A DNA stretch of 64,000 bases from Pseudaquidulcibacter saccharophilus (GCF_019455445.1 NZ_JAHWUS010000002.1:248001-312000); one strand, 5' to 3'. Numbered from the stretch's first letter, positions 44,978-55,886 are shown. The notes: generated from the letters alone by a model not told the origin. Translations and numbers: made by a program.

Positions 44978-45712
44978 ATGGCGTCATGGGAAACTGATGC
45001 AATTGTCCTTAATGCCACCAAATATGGCGAAAATGACGCTATCTTAGAAGTATTTTCTTATGATCATGGCCGTATATCGGCATATGTTTATGGTGGTGCA
45101 GGCAAGAGGAAACGTGCACTTTTACAGACTGGTCAGATACTTCACCTGAGCTTTATGTCAAAAGGTGAAAACCAATTGGGATATTTTGATCGCCTTGAAA
45201 CAAAATTTTCCATTGAAAACGTCTTTGATAACGCTGCAGGTATAAATGCCATTGGCTCTGTTTGTGCGCTTTTAAAAGAAGCTTTGCCTAATTTTCAAAC
45301 CTATAAGCATTTATTCAATGCAACCGAAATATTGGTTCGTTTGATTTGTAATCAAGATAATTGGGCCGCCGCTTATGTCCGTTGGGAAGTTGGTCTTTTG
45401 GCTGATTGTGGTTTTGGGTTAGATTTTGAAGAGTGCGCATTAAGCGGTGTTCGTGAAAACCTTTCATGGGTTTCACCACGGACGGGTAGGGCGGCAAGCT
45501 ATGAAGCAGGATTACCCTATAAGGACAAATTATTAGTTTTGCCGCCGTTTTTATTGTCATCGGAAAATGAAATCAAAAGCGGTGATATTGCCGATGGATT
45601 TGCGTTGACGGGTTGGTTTATTGAACGTGACCTTTTGGGGCAAGCAATGAAAAACATGCCGGATGCAAGGGCGCGTCTAATAATATCTTTGGGTAAAAAA
45701 GGCTTGTTATAA
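44978..45712 (+). CDS. recO: DNA repair protein RecO
   Basis: The 244-residue protein loads RecA onto SSB-coated DNA in the RecFOR pathway. The N-terminal OB-fold begins WETDAIVLNATKYGENDAILEVFSYDHG, and the C-terminal helical domain includes LLADCGFGLDFEECA. The zinc-cysteine cluster of some RecO proteins is not complete. It is the last gene of the pyrE-recO operon and is followed by a hairpin. Confidence 0.95.
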   Translation: MASWETDAIVLNATKYGENDAILEVFSYDHGRISAYVYGGAGKRKRALLQTGQILHLSFMSKGENQLGYFDRLETKFSIENVFDNAAGINAIGSVCALLKEALPNFQTYKHLFNATEILVRLICNQDNWAAAYVRWEVGLLADCGFGLDFEECALSGVRENLSWVSPRTGRAASYEAGLPYKDKLLVLPPFLLSSENEIKSGDIADGFALTGWFIERDLLGQAMKNMPDARARLIISLGKKGLL

Positions 45713-45714
45713 AA

Positions 45715-45737
45715 ATACCCCGCATAGAGCGGGGTAT
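45715..45737 (+). terminator. Hairpin after recO
   Basis: ATACCCCGC (45715-45723) and GCGGGGTAT (45729-45737) form a perfect 9-bp stem with an ATAGA loop. The following T-run is weak, but position between two convergent genes supports a terminator. Confidence 0.75.
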
Positions 45738-45769
45738 AATTGTATTTGCTTGATTTTTTACGAATAAAT

Positions 45770-47914
45770 CTATGATTTTAAACCACGATATTCAAGTAAT
45801 GCGTCAACGGTTGGCGCGCGACCACGGAATTCAATATATAAATCCATTGGGTCTTTGGTTCCACCTTGTGAGAAGATTGTATCTTTCAGACGTTTCGATG
45901 TCGCAGGATCATAAACATTTCCAACTTCTTTAAATGCATTAAAGCCGTCGGTTTCAAGAACCGCTGCCCAAATATATGAATAATATCCAGCAGCATAGCC
46001 ACCGTCAAAAGTATGTTTGAAGTAACCAGGGCGATAACGAACAACAATTTCAGGAATAGCCCCCATATCGTCAAGAAGCTGTTTTTCCCACGCATCAATA
46101 TCTTTTGGTGCAGGTCCTTCAATCATGTGCATTTTCATGTCCATGATTGCAGCCATCATATATTCAGAGGTTGTCCAGCCTTCATTAAAGTTTTTCGCCG
46201 CCAATAATTTATCAACAAGCGGTTGAGGGATAACTTCATCAGTTTTCCAATGGCGTGCAAATTTACCCAAAATTTCAGGTGTTGGAAGCCAATGTTCCAT
46301 CATTTGTGATGGGAATTCAACGAAATCACGTTTAACATTTGTACCTGATTGTGATGGATACATTACGTTTGAACACATGCCATGAAGCGCGTGGCCAAAT
46401 TCGTGGAATAATGTTGATGCATCATCAAAAGAAAGCAATGATGGTTTACCAGGTGATGGTTTTGCATAGTTACAGATATTGTAAACAACTGCTTTGACGT
46501 CACCAATTAGTTTTTGTTGGTCACGGAATGAAGACATCCACGCGCCAGACTGTTTTGATGGGCGTGCATAGAAGTCACCAAACCAAATTGCCTGTAAAGT
46601 GCCATCACTTACGTTATGAACTTCATATGCAACAACGTCTTTGTGCCAAGTTGGAATTTTGTCGTTTTTAACAAATTTTAGGCCAAATAGATGTTCCGCA
46701 TGATAGTGGATGGCTTTAATCATGTTGGTAAGTTCGAAATAAGGCTTCACCTCATTTTCATCAATCGCATATTTTGATTGGCGAACTTTTTCAGCATAAT
46801 ACCACCAGTCCCAAGAGGCAATTTTATCAACACCGTCTTTTGTGGCCAATTCTTGCAACATGCCGCGTTCTTTTTTTGCGGTTGCAATTGATGCAGTCCA
46901 AACAGCATTCATGGTTGTCATTGCATTTTCTGGGGTTTTTGCCATTTTGTCATCAAGCTGATAGGCGGCAAATGATTTAAAGCCCATAAGGTTGGCACGT
47001 TGGGTGCGCAAATCAACGATTTGGGTAATCAATGGACGGTTATCTGGACCAAATGTTGAACCAACCGACATCCAACCTTTTTGAACAGCTTCACGCAAAT
47101 CGCGTCTTGTTGATGAGGTCAAAAAAGGTTCAAATGAAGAGCGTGAAAGGGTAATTGCACCCAAGGCATCTTTGATACCGCGTTCTTTAACCGCAGCTTT
47201 GGCGGCGTCAATTTGGCTTTCGTTCAAGCCTGCAAAATCAGCTTCTGTTTTTAGCGGAAGATAGAATGTAGATTGTCCTTTAAGAACATTTTGGTCAAAT
47301 TGAACTTGAATCTTTGCAAGTTGCGCATCGATATCGGCAACTTTTTTCTTTTTATCGGCATCCAATAATGCACCACCACGCACGAATGATTGGTAGGTAT
47401 TTTCCACAAGGTATTTTTGTGGGCCATTCAATCCAAGTTTTTCACGACGTAAATATACTGATTGAATTTTTCCAAACAACAATGGGTCTTGCGTGACCGA
47501 GCTTTGGTGTGCCGATAGTTTTTCAGAAATTGGCCCTTCGATTGCTTGAAGTTTTTCATTGGTATCAGCCGAAGTAAGGTGGAAAAATACCGAAGCAACC
47601 TTTGTTAAATCTGCGCCTGAACGTTCCATTGCACCGAATACATTGTCAAAAGTCGGGTCTTCTTTATTGGTTGCAATCGCCTTTAGCTCTGCTTTATGGG
47701 TTGCCATTGCCGCTTCGAAAGCCGGCATAAAATCAGACGGCTTGATTTGAGAAAAAGGAGGAACACCAAACGGGGTATTCCATTTTTGTAATAATGGATT
47801 TGAAGACATTTTTTTTCCTGTTGCTGCAAGAGCTTCGGTTGCAATTATTGATCCTGAAGTTGAACCAATTATTGCCACCGCAGCAGCAGTTTTAAGAAAG
47901 TTACGACGACGCAT
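45770..47914 (-). CDS. dcp: M3-family peptidyl-dipeptidase (Dcp-like), Tat-exported
   Basis: From ATG 47914 (GGAAGGA six bases before) the protein has 714 residues. It opens with a twin-arginine signal (RRRNFLKTAAAVAIIG). The zinc motif is HEFGHALHGM, with the third ligand region downstream in the same domain. M3 enzymes of this type remove C-terminal dipeptides, and the signal places it in the periplasm. An in-frame ATG at 47956 lacks a ribosome site. Convergent with recO. Confidence 0.92.
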   Translation of the reverse strand: MRRRNFLKTAAAVAIIGSTSGSIIATEALAATGKKMSSNPLLQKWNTPFGVPPFSQIKPSDFMPAFEAAMATHKAELKAIATNKEDPTFDNVFGAMERSGADLTKVASVFFHLTSADTNEKLQAIEGPISEKLSAHQSSVTQDPLLFGKIQSVYLRREKLGLNGPQKYLVENTYQSFVRGGALLDADKKKKVADIDAQLAKIQVQFDQNVLKGQSTFYLPLKTEADFAGLNESQIDAAKAAVKERGIKDALGAITLSRSSFEPFLTSSTRRDLREAVQKGWMSVGSTFGPDNRPLITQIVDLRTQRANLMGFKSFAAYQLDDKMAKTPENAMTTMNAVWTASIATAKKERGMLQELATKDGVDKIASWDWWYYAEKVRQSKYAIDENEVKPYFELTNMIKAIHYHAEHLFGLKFVKNDKIPTWHKDVVAYEVHNVSDGTLQAIWFGDFYARPSKQSGAWMSSFRDQQKLIGDVKAVVYNICNYAKPSPGKPSLLSFDDASTLFHEFGHALHGMCSNVMYPSQSGTNVKRDFVEFPSQMMEHWLPTPEILGKFARHWKTDEVIPQPLVDKLLAAKNFNEGWTTSEYMMAAIMDMKMHMIEGPAPKDIDAWEKQLLDDMGAIPEIVVRYRPGYFKHTFDGGYAAGYYSYIWAAVLETDGFNAFKEVGNVYDPATSKRLKDTIFSQGGTKDPMDLYIEFRGRAPTVDALLEYRGLKS

Positions 47915-48065
47915 AATTTTTCCTTCCGGTTTGTTTGTTTGGGTGATTTGTTCCACATTTTAGCGCTTTTGTCGATTAATAAAGCGCACAAGAAAGTGTA
48001 ATTTAAATTATAACTATTTTTTAGTTTTGTTTGACAAAAGATGGTTTGATGCTTAGGGTGTATAT

Positions 48066-48671
48066 ATGCAAAACACTACCACTGGCGCGATTGGTAAATA
48101 CGAATATGGGGCGAATGATGATTTGTTATCACGCCCCCTTTTAAAAAAATATATAAGCTTTTTTGATGTTTTTGTTTGGCTTAGGGTATACGACGCCATC
48201 AGAAAGGCAGCAGGTGATCATATTACTTGGCAGAGCTTATTTCTAATTCTTACTGTATTAGCTTTAGGAGCAGTAATTACGCTTAATACTTATTCCAATG
48301 CACGTAAAATTTATGAAGTTTCGCCAGAGGATTATGAAAATAGATTTACACCATTCAAAATATTTATCTCCTTTATGATAATTAGTGGAATTATTGGCTT
48401 TATATTAAGCTTTCTTAAGCAGGCATTTAAGGAATATGGTCAGGTTTTTGAAGCAATGATATCTGCCCAGATATTAATGTTTTGGGCCTTTTTCTATTTA
48501 GGGTCTCGTGCAAAGGCAGATTTATTTCCGGAAAAGTTTTGGAATACAAAGAATGTGATAATCGTGATTTCTTTATTCATATTCTCTTGCTTTGCATTTA
48601 TACCTGCATCCATAATAGGAAAAAATGTTTACGATTACCGCGTAGAACATAATAACAAGGCGCGGCCATAA
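48066..48671 (+). CDS. Hypothetical membrane protein, four membrane segments
   Basis: The 201-residue protein has hydrophobic segments near residues 58-78, 98-118, 130-150 and 160-185. A cytosolic N-terminal part contains KYEYGANDDLLSRPLLKKYISFFDVFVW, and the C-terminus is polar. I recognise no family. The gene is moderately AT-rich, stands alone and has no visible strong ribosome site. Predicted inner membrane. Confidence 0.7.
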   Translation: MQNTTTGAIGKYEYGANDDLLSRPLLKKYISFFDVFVWLRVYDAIRKAAGDHITWQSLFLILTVLALGAVITLNTYSNARKIYEVSPEDYENRFTPFKIFISFMIISGIIGFILSFLKQAFKEYGQVFEAMISAQILMFWAFFYLGSRAKADLFPEKFWNTKNVIIVISLFIFSCFAFIPASIIGKNVYDYRVEHNNKARP

Positions 48672-48718
48672 TTTACTATTGGTATTGCGATTATTATATT
48701 TAATGATAATGCAGACAT

Positions 48719-49477
48719 ATGCCTTTATATACATTTACAGAATCTGAACCTATGCGCGTCAATAAATGGCTTGCGCAATTAGGTGTTTGTTCGCGCCGTA
48801 AGGCTGAGGAATTAATTGTTTCAAATAGTATAAAAATTGATGGCGACATAGTTTCCGATCTTGGGCGAAAGATTGAAAATGGCCAAGTGCTTGAGGTTAT
48901 GGAAACTGCACAGAATAATCTTTCGGGGCAAATCTCAATTGCTTATAATAAGCCTGTTGGCATAGTTTCCGGACAGCCGGAAAAGGGTGAAATCCCCGCG
49001 GTTCGAATGCTAACGCCAGAAAATGCGTTTAATAATGCGCAAATTTTAATTCCAAATAATATATCAATACCGCCTATCGGACGTCTTGATAAAGATAGCC
49101 ATGGATTGCTTATTCTGTCGCAAGACGGTGTTTTGGCAAAGGCAATCATTGGTGAAAATACCGAAAAAGAAAAAGAATATATCGTAAAAGTAGCGGGCTA
49201 TATTACGCCCATCGCTCTAAAACAGCTTCGTCACGGCCTAGAGCTTGATGGGCGAAAATTAAAGCCTGCAATAGTTGAACAGCTAGATAAACAAACATTG
49301 CGCTTTATTCTTAAAGAAGGGCGCAAACGACAAATTAGAAGAATGTGTGATCTTGTTGATTTAAAGGTTATCGACCTAAAGCGTTTGCGAATTGGCAATT
49401 TGGAATTAGGTGATTTACCAGAAGGAAAATGGCGGGCTTTAACAATTGATGAAATAAATAGTTTTAAAGGGATTTAA
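48719..49477 (+). CDS. RsuA/RluF-type rRNA pseudouridine synthase
   Basis: The 252-residue protein has an N-terminal S4 RNA-binding domain ([22 protein letters not shown]) and a catalytic domain with the active Asp in [17 protein letters not shown], followed by EKEYIVKV and RKRQIRRM. It isomerises a uridine in rRNA. Start may also be the second Met (48752), directly at the S4 domain. Which rRNA site it modifies is unclear. Convergent with rnhA, overlapping by 14 bases. Confidence 0.9.
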   Translation: MPLYTFTESEPMRVNKWLAQLGVCSRRKAEELIVSNSIKIDGDIVSDLGRKIENGQVLEVMETAQNNLSGQISIAYNKPVGIVSGQPEKGEIPAVRMLTPENAFNNAQILIPNNISIPPIGRLDKDSHGLLILSQDGVLAKAIIGENTEKEKEYIVKVAGYITPIALKQLRHGLELDGRKLKPAIVEQLDKQTLRFILKEGRKRQIRRMCDLVDLKVIDLKRLRIGNLELGDLPEGKWRALTIDEINSFKGI

Positions 49478-49913
49478 TTGCGGTTCTTGCTAATTCATCA
49501 CAACGTTCATTTTCTGGATGCCCTGCGTGGCCCTTAACCCATTCCCATTTCACTCTATGTTGGGAAGTAATTGCATCAAGTCGCATCCATAAATCGGCAT
49601 TCAACAGAGGTTTTTTATCAGCTTTTTTCCAGCTATTTTTTTTCCATCCCCAAATCCATTTTGTAATTCCATCCATAACATATTTAGAATCAGTTGTTAG
49701 GATTACTTCACAAGGTTGCGTAAGCGCTTCTAATGCCGCAATGGCGGCCATTAATTCCATGCGATTATTTGTGGTTTGTTTTTCGCCACCAGAAATTTCT
49801 TTTGTCGCGCCATTATGGCGTAAAACGGCACCCCACCCGCCAGGTCCAGGGTTGCCAGAGCATGCACCATCGGTAAAAATTTCGACCTGTTTAAGGTTAT
49901 TAGTTTGATTCAT
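49464..49913 (-). CDS. rnhA: Ribonuclease HI
   Basis: The 149-residue enzyme cleaves RNA in RNA-DNA hybrids. [21 protein letters not shown] holds the first catalytic Asp, [13 protein letters not shown] the Glu, [16 protein letters not shown] the second Asp, and [15 protein letters not shown] the C-terminal acidic site. The start is ATG 49913; upstream codons are in the regulatory region of the divergent ArsR-type gene. It overlaps the pseudouridine synthase 3' end by 14 bases. Confidence 0.96.
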   Translation of the reverse strand: MNQTNNLKQVEIFTDGACSGNPGPGGWGAVLRHNGATKEISGGEKQTTNNRMELMAAIAALEALTQPCEVILTTDSKYVMDGITKWIWGWKKNSWKKADKKPLLNADLWMRLDAITSQHRVKWEWVKGHAGHPENERCDELARTAIKSL

Positions 49914-49978
49914 AAGCGCCAGATAAATTGATTTATCCAAAAATTGAAATATTTTTGCCAGTTTATTGCAAATATAAC

Positions 49979-50012
49979 TTGACAAAAACACTTAAAGATA
50001 TGTTTAAGTGTT
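49979..50012 (+). promoter_or_regulatory. Promoter and operator of the ArsR-methyltransferase/met operon
   Basis: TTGACA (49979-49984) is a good -35 element. Directly after it AACACTTAAA (49987-49996), six bases and TTTAAGTGTT (50003-50012) form a perfect 10-bp inverted repeat over the expected -10 region. This size and position fit autorepression by the ArsR-type regulator encoded 21 bp downstream. Confidence 0.7.
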
Positions 50013-50032
50013 TAAACGTTTTGGAGCTTGCG

Positions 50033-50968
50033 ATGGACAATGTAATCGAAATCTTAAAAGCAGCAGGTGAGGACACACGGCTTCGTATCATTGCACTTTT
50101 AAATAATGGCGAATTGTCCGCAGGTGAATTATCCAGCGTTATGGCGCAAAGTCAACCACGCGTATCACGACATCTTAAATTATTATCTGAAGCGGGTATT
50201 ATTGAACGCCGTACAGAAGGGTCGTGGGTATTTGTTAGGCTTTCAAATAGCGAACCAGCAAGATCATTAACAACGCAGATTATTTCATGTCTCAACCGTG
50301 ATAGCTTTGTTTTAACGCGCGATTTAGCAAAGTTAAAAGAAATACGTGAAGCGCGCCAAGAACGTGCACATAAATATTTTGAAAAAATTGCCCCTGAATG
50401 GGAATCTTTGCGTAAGTTGCATCAGCCTGAAGGTGTTGTAGAAGCGGCAATGTTAGCGGCGGCTGATGGCCGTAAGTTTGATTTCCACCTTGATCTTGGT
50501 TCAGGCATGGGTGTTATTTTAGAAACTTTTTCCAAATATGTTAAACGGGGCGAGGGGATTGATACCTCTCATGGGATGCTAAATCTATCTAGATTGCGGT
50601 TTGACGAAGGGGATAATAAACATCTAAGTGCCCGCCTTGGCGATATTTATAGCCTACCATATGGCAATGAAACCGCAGACTTAATCACAATCCACCAAGT
50701 ATTGCACTATCTTGATAATCCAGCCGCTGCGATGACAGAGGCGGCAAGGGTTTTAAAGCCTGGCGGACTTCTCTTGATTGCGGATTTTGCCCCGCATGAT
50801 TTTGAAGAATTGCGCAATAAATACGGTCATTTGCGACTTGGCTTTGCCGATGCAGAATTTAGTGAATGGTGCAATCTTGCAGGCCTGAAAATTCAATCAA
50901 TTAAATCATTTAAAAATGAAAAAAATGCTTCTGGTTTAGAAGTTAAATTATACGCAATTACAAAGTAA
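50033..50968 (+). CDS. ArsR-type regulator fused to SAM-dependent methyltransferase
   Basis: From ATG 50033 (TTGGAG upstream) the protein has 311 residues. Residues about 5-85 are a winged-helix ArsR domain (AGEDTRLRIIALLNNGELSAGEL, QPRVSRHLKLLSEAGIIERR). A class I methyltransferase follows (HLDLGSGMGVILETFSKY, then ADLITIHQVLHYLDNPA). It is the first gene before metF and both parts of metH. The fusion could sense S-adenosylmethionine or S-adenosylhomocysteine through the methyltransferase pocket and repress the operon, like the SAH-responsive ArsR regulator SahR. The sensing role is inferred. No metal-binding Cys pair typical of metalloregulators is present. Confidence 0.88.
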   Translation: MDNVIEILKAAGEDTRLRIIALLNNGELSAGELSSVMAQSQPRVSRHLKLLSEAGIIERRTEGSWVFVRLSNSEPARSLTTQIISCLNRDSFVLTRDLAKLKEIREARQERAHKYFEKIAPEWESLRKLHQPEGVVEAAMLAAADGRKFDFHLDLGSGMGVILETFSKYVKRGEGIDTSHGMLNLSRLRFDEGDNKHLSARLGDIYSLPYGNETADLITIHQVLHYLDNPAAAMTEAARVLKPGGLLLIADFAPHDFEELRNKYGHLRLGFADAEFSEWCNLAGLKIQSIKSFKNEKNASGLEVKLYAITK

Positions 50969-50980
50969 CAGGAAAATATA

Positions 50981-51823
50981 ATGACATTGCCAAATTTATC
51001 TTTGGAATTCTTCCCCCCCAATAGTGAAGCTATGGAACAAAAGCTTTGGCAAAGCATTATGGAACTTAAGATTCTAAATCCAAAATTCGTGTCGGTGACT
51101 TATGGCGCGGGTGGTTCAACGCGTGAGCGTACACACAATACAGTTGATAAAATCCTTCAACAAACCTCACTTGTTCCTGCGGCACATATTACTTGTGTTG
51201 ATGCTTCAAAGGCACAGGTTGATGAAGTTTTGCAAGAATATTGGAATATGGGCGTGCGTAATATAGTTGCTTTACGTGGTGACCCAAAAACTGGGGTAGG
51301 TACCGAATTTATTGCTAATAAGGATGGCTATTTAAATGCAACCGAGGTTGTTGAAGCAGCAAGAAAAATCGGTGATTTTCAAGTTTCGGTTTCTTTTTAC
51401 CCAGAGAAGCACCCGGAATCTCCATCGCTTGAGCATGAGTTTAATGTTTTGAAAGAAAAAATCGAAAAAGGCGCAACACAAGCAATTGGTCAATTTTTTG
51501 TTGAACCTGAAACCTATCTTAATTTTCGTGATTTGGCTGTTAAACATGGGATAAAAATTCCGCTTTTGCCTGGCATTATGCCTGTCGGTAGTGTCTCTGG
51601 ATATATGCGAATGGCAAAGGCGTGTAATACCAATATTCCTGATTGGTTTGCAGAAAAGTTTGATGGCATGGATGGAAACCCTCAGGAACGCGAAAAACGC
51701 GCAGAAGAAACATTGGTAAACCTTGTCACAGCCTTGCAAAAAGAAGGTGTCGAAGATTTCCATTTTTACACACTGAATCGCGCAAAGTTAACCTTAGAAG
51801 CCGCAAAAGCACTGGGTTTTTAA
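50981..51823 (+). CDS. metF: Methylenetetrahydrofolate reductase
   Basis: The 280-residue flavoenzyme makes 5-methyltetrahydrofolate for methionine synthase. LEFFPPNSEAMEQ, SVTYGAGGSTRERTH, RNIVALRGDPKTG and GATQAIGQFFVEPETYLNFRD are the expected segments of the TIM barrel. AGGAAA precedes the start. It lies 12 bp after the regulator and 36 bp before metH. Confidence 0.96.
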   Translation: MTLPNLSLEFFPPNSEAMEQKLWQSIMELKILNPKFVSVTYGAGGSTRERTHNTVDKILQQTSLVPAAHITCVDASKAQVDEVLQEYWNMGVRNIVALRGDPKTGVGTEFIANKDGYLNATEVVEAARKIGDFQVSVSFYPEKHPESPSLEHEFNVLKEKIEKGATQAIGQFFVEPETYLNFRDLAVKHGIKIPLLPGIMPVGSVSGYMRMAKACNTNIPDWFAEKFDGMDGNPQEREKRAEETLVNLVTALQKEGVEDFHFYTLNRAKLTLEAAKALGF

Positions 51824-51859
51824 TAGAATTGATGGCGTTATGAAACGCTGGAGTAAATT

Positions 51860-52924
51860 ATGAGTATTTTTAAGAATCGCGCAGAACGTCTTGCAAAAAC
51901 CGAAGAGATTATAAAAAGTAGAATTTTAATTCTTGATGGTGCAATGGGTTCGCTTATTCAGCGTCTTGGTTTAGAAGAAAAAGATTATCGTGGTGAACGT
52001 TTTAAAGACGTAAAAATTGACCAAAAAGGTAATAATGACTTATTGGTTTTAACAAAACCTGATGCAATCCAATCAATCCATGAGCAATATTTTGCGGCGG
52101 GCTGCGATATTGTTGAAACCAATACTTTCGGCGCACAAAGGGTTTCGCAGGCCGATTATGAGATGGAAGAATATTCATATGAAATGAACAAAGTCGCGGC
52201 GCAAATTGCGCGTGCTGCGGCCGATAAATTTGAAACAATTGATAGCCCAAAACTCGTTGCTGGTTCAATTGGACCAACTACAAAACTACTTTCTTTATCG
52301 CCAAAAGTTGATGACCCTGCATATCGTGATATAAGTTTTGATGAAATGAAGGACGCATTTTATGAGCAGGTTAAGGGCTTGTACGATGGCGGTGCTGATT
52401 TATTATTGGTTGAAACTATAACTGATACTCTTAATGCAAAAGCAGCGATTTTTGCCATTGAAACCCTTTTTGAAGAAGTTGGTGAAACCTTGCCTATTAT
52501 GATTTCTGGCACGATTACAGATATGTCTGGTCGTACTCTTTCTGGGCAAACTGTTGAAGCATTCTATAATAGTGTTCGCCATGCAAACCCATGGTCAATT
52601 GGGTTAAATTGTGCCCTTGGTCCAAAACAAATGAAGGCGTTTTTATCTGATCTGGCTCGGGTTGCAGAATGCAAAATTTCATGCCACCCCAATGCAGGCT
52701 TACCTAATGCATTTGGTGGATATGATGAAACACCTCATGATATGTGTGAAGTTATTTCAACATGGGCGATTGATGGTTTGGTCAATATTGTTGGTGGATG
52801 TTGTGGAACAACACCTGACCATATCAAGCATATTGCACATGGTGTAGAAGGTAAAAAACCGCGCCAAATACCACATTTTGAAACAGCACTGCGTTTAGCA
52901 GGCCTTGAACCATTTAATTTTTAA
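51860..52924 (+). CDS. metH1: Methionine synthase, homocysteine-binding part (MetH N-terminal module)
   Basis: The 354-residue protein is the homocysteine S-methyltransferase domain of B12-dependent MetH on its own. ILILDGAMGSLIQRLGL begins the barrel, GLNCALGP carries the first zinc Cys and GGCCGTTPDHI the other two. The remaining modules are in the next gene, nine bases away. A two-gene MetH is common in alphaproteobacteria. Confidence 0.95.
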   Translation: MSIFKNRAERLAKTEEIIKSRILILDGAMGSLIQRLGLEEKDYRGERFKDVKIDQKGNNDLLVLTKPDAIQSIHEQYFAAGCDIVETNTFGAQRVSQADYEMEEYSYEMNKVAAQIARAAADKFETIDSPKLVAGSIGPTTKLLSLSPKVDDPAYRDISFDEMKDAFYEQVKGLYDGGADLLLVETITDTLNAKAAIFAIETLFEEVGETLPIMISGTITDMSGRTLSGQTVEAFYNSVRHANPWSIGLNCALGPKQMKAFLSDLARVAECKISCHPNAGLPNAFGGYDETPHDMCEVISTWAIDGLVNIVGGCCGTTPDHIKHIAHGVEGKKPRQIPHFETALRLAGLEPFNF

Positions 52925-52933
52925 GAAGAACAA

Positions 52934-55585
52934 ATGACCGACACAGTATCCCGCTTTGTTATTGTTGGTGAAAGAACCAATGTTACTGGCTCTGCAAAAT
53001 TTCGTAAATTGATTGAAGCCGATGATTATGTTGGTGCGCTTGCCGTTGCCAGAAGTCAGGTTGATAGTGGCGCAAACGTGCTTGATGTAAACCTTGATGC
53101 GGCAATGATTGATGGCGTCAAAGCCATGAGAACGTTTTTGAATCTAGTTGCGACTGAGCCAGATATAGCAAAAATCCCAATCATGATTGATAGTTCAAAT
53201 TGGGCAATCATCGAGGAAGGCTTAAAATGCGTTCAGGGTAAGGCGATTGTAAATTCAATATCACTAAAAGAGGGCGTTGACGCATTTCTTGATCATGCCC
53301 GTAAAATTCGCAAATATGGTGCTGCTACCGTCATTATGGCATTTGACGAAAAAGGGCAGGCAGACACATTAGAGCGCAAGGTCGAAATTTGTACGCGTGC
53401 TTATAATCTTTTGATGGAAATAAACTTCCCACCAGAAGACATTATTTTTGACCCTAATATTTTTGCGGTTGCAACTGGTATTGAGGAACATAATAATTAT
53501 GGCGTGGATTTTATCGAAGCCACAAGAATAATTCGTAAGAATTTGCCACATTGTCATATTTCCGGTGGTGTATCGAATGTTTCATTTTCATTCCGTGGTA
53601 ATGAGGCAGTACGCGAAGCAATGCATAGCGTTTTCCTATACCATGCCATAAAGGCAGGTATGGATATGGGCATTGTAAATGCTGGGCAATTGGCAATTTA
53701 TGATGACATCGAACCAACGCTTCGTGACGCATGTGAAGACGTGATTTTAAACCGTCGTCCAGATGCAACAGAGCGTCTTTTGGATATTGCAGGAAATTAT
53801 CTTGCTCAAGGTGGTAAAAAAGAAACTGGCCCTGATTTAAGTTGGCGTGAGTTGCCGGTTAATGAACGGCTTACACATGCATTGGTTAAAGGGATAACTG
53901 AATTTATTACCCAAGATACCGAGGAGGCCAGACTTCAGGCCGAGCGTCCACTACATGTTATCGAAGGCCCGTTGATGGATGGTATGAATGTTGTCGGTGA
54001 TTTGTTCGGCTCTGGGAAAATGTTTTTGCCACAGGTTGTAAAATCTGCACGAGTTATGAAAGAGGCTGTTGCTTATCTGATGCCATTTATGGAAGCAGAA
54101 AAAGAGGAAATGGGCCTAGCACAAAAGTCAAATGGCAAAATACTTATGGCAACTGTAAAAGGCGATGTTCATGATATTGGTAAGAATATTGTGGGTGTTG
54201 TGTTGCAATGTAATGGCTTTGACGTAATCGACCTTGGGGTTATGGTTCCAACAGAAACAATTATTCAAAGAGCAATTGACGAAAAAGTAGATGTTATTGG
54301 GCTTTCTGGCCTCATTACACCATCCTTGGATGAGATGTGCTATGTGGCGCAAGCAATGGATAAAGCGGGGCTTAAAGATATCCCTTTAATGATTGGCGGG
54401 GCAACGACCTCACGCACACACACTGCCGTTAAAATTGCCCCAAATTTCAAAGGTGACACATTCTATGTAACGGACGCAAGTCGTGCAGTGCCTGTTGTTC
54501 AAAAGCTTGTTGGCGATGAAAAGCAAGAGTACGTCGCAGAAAACAAAAGGGATCAGGAAAATGCGCGCAATGCGCATTATGCATCCCAAGATAAACGCCC
54601 AAGGCTTTCATTAGAAGATGCTCGTAAAAATTCTTTAAAACTAGATTTTGAAGGCAAAACTCATAAGCCATCATTCCTTGGGACAAAGGTTTTTGATGAA
54701 ATTAATCTTGCTGAATTAAAAGATTATATTGACTGGACGCCGTTCTTTGCATCTTGGGAATTAGCAGGAAGTTTTCCAGCAATCCTAACCGATAATATTG
54801 TTGGATCCGCAGCAAGCAATCTTTATAAAGATGCTCAAGTAATGCTTGAACGGATAATTAATGAAAAGATGGTTGGGGCAAAGGCCGTAATTGGTTTTTG
54901 GGCAGCAAATAGTATTGGTGACGATATAATTCTTTATGAAGATGACGCACGACAATCACCAATTGCTACGTTCCATACTTTACGTCAACAAATGGTAAAG
55001 GCAGAAGGGCGCGCAAATTATGCCTTATCTGACTTTGTTTCCCCTGTTGGAAACCCTGATTATGTTGGTGGCTTTGCGGTTACTTCTGGTATTGGGGAAA
55101 TTGATGTTGCCAATGCATTCAAGGCAAAACACGATGATTATTCTGCAATACTGTTCCAATCGCTTTGTGACCGTTTAGCAGAGGCCTTGGCGGAATATAT
55201 GCATGCAAAAGTTCGTCGTGAACTTTGGGGTTATGCAAAAGATGAAAATCTTTCTTATGAGGATTTAATTAAAGAAAAATATCATGGCATCCGCCCTGCC
55301 GCCGGATATCCCGCACAGCCTGACCACACCGAAAAAGAAACACTGTTCAAACTATTGGATGCAACCAATGCCACGGGCATAAGTTTAACCTCATCAATGG
55401 CCATGGATCCGCCATCATCTGTTAGCGGACTATATTTTGCGCATCAAGATTCAGAATATTTCGGGGTTGGTAGAATTGATAAAGAGCAAGTGAAGGATTA
55501 CTCAATTCGTAAAAATTGGGACATTAAAACAACTGAGAAATGGCTTGCGCCAATTCTTTCATATGACCCATCAACTAGCGAATAA
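52934..55585 (+). CDS. metH2: Methionine synthase, pterin/cobalamin/activation part (MetH C-terminal modules)
   Basis: The 883-residue protein contains the methyltetrahydrofolate-binding barrel ([17 protein letters not shown]), the helical cap and B12 domain with the cobalamin ligand motif [21 protein letters not shown], and the C-terminal SAM-dependent reactivation domain ([15 protein letters not shown]). It takes the methyl group from MetF's product and passes it to homocysteine bound by MetH1. It is the last gene of the met operon. Its end overlaps a convergent small gene by 11 bases. Confidence 0.96.
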   Translation: MTDTVSRFVIVGERTNVTGSAKFRKLIEADDYVGALAVARSQVDSGANVLDVNLDAAMIDGVKAMRTFLNLVATEPDIAKIPIMIDSSNWAIIEEGLKCVQGKAIVNSISLKEGVDAFLDHARKIRKYGAATVIMAFDEKGQADTLERKVEICTRAYNLLMEINFPPEDIIFDPNIFAVATGIEEHNNYGVDFIEATRIIRKNLPHCHISGGVSNVSFSFRGNEAVREAMHSVFLYHAIKAGMDMGIVNAGQLAIYDDIEPTLRDACEDVILNRRPDATERLLDIAGNYLAQGGKKETGPDLSWRELPVNERLTHALVKGITEFITQDTEEARLQAERPLHVIEGPLMDGMNVVGDLFGSGKMFLPQVVKSARVMKEAVAYLMPFMEAEKEEMGLAQKSNGKILMATVKGDVHDIGKNIVGVVLQCNGFDVIDLGVMVPTETIIQRAIDEKVDVIGLSGLITPSLDEMCYVAQAMDKAGLKDIPLMIGGATTSRTHTAVKIAPNFKGDTFYVTDASRAVPVVQKLVGDEKQEYVAENKRDQENARNAHYASQDKRPRLSLEDARKNSLKLDFEGKTHKPSFLGTKVFDEINLAELKDYIDWTPFFASWELAGSFPAILTDNIVGSAASNLYKDAQVMLERIINEKMVGAKAVIGFWAANSIGDDIILYEDDARQSPIATFHTLRQQMVKAEGRANYALSDFVSPVGNPDYVGGFAVTSGIGEIDVANAFKAKHDDYSAILFQSLCDRLAEALAEYMHAKVRRELWGYAKDENLSYEDLIKEKYHGIRPAAGYPAQPDHTEKETLFKLLDATNATGISLTSSMAMDPPSSVSGLYFAHQDSEYFGVGRIDKEQVKDYSIRKNWDIKTTEKWLAPILSYDPSTSE

Positions 55586-55886
55586 ATTGTTCAACGATAA
55601 TACTTGTTGAGAAAATCGGTTTATCGTTTGTGACATTATACATGGTAAATAATGAGAATACGATGAATACCAATGAAGATAGCATTGCAATCGAACTTGG
55701 TTTTTCAGATGAATTTTTATCGCCATCCCAACATTTTACGTTTAATGCGCGCTCTTCAATTTTATTTGCTTCTGTGGCACGCAATATTTGAAAAGCTAAG
55801 GCAAATGCAACAGGGATCAATACCAGCAATGGTATTGGCATGTTTAGCATTATTGCAACGCTTTCTAATAAGTTGGAAATATTCAT
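55575..55886 (-). CDS. Small two-segment membrane protein
   Basis: From ATG 55886 (AGAGGGG upstream) the product has 103 residues with hydrophobic segments near residues 12-38 ([19 protein letters not shown]) and 68-85. A polar loop lies between them. I recognise no family. Its end overlaps metH2 on the other strand by 11 bases. Confidence 0.65.
   Translation of the reverse strand: MNISNLLESVAIMLNMPIPLLVLIPVAFALAFQILRATEANKIEERALNVKCWDGDKNSSEKPSSIAMLSSLVFIVFSLFTMYNVTNDKPIFSTSIIVEQFIR

Noticed and set aside
50941-50990. SAM riboswitch before metF
   Set aside because: Only 12 bases separate the regulator gene and metF, and the operon leader is short and dominated by the operator palindrome.
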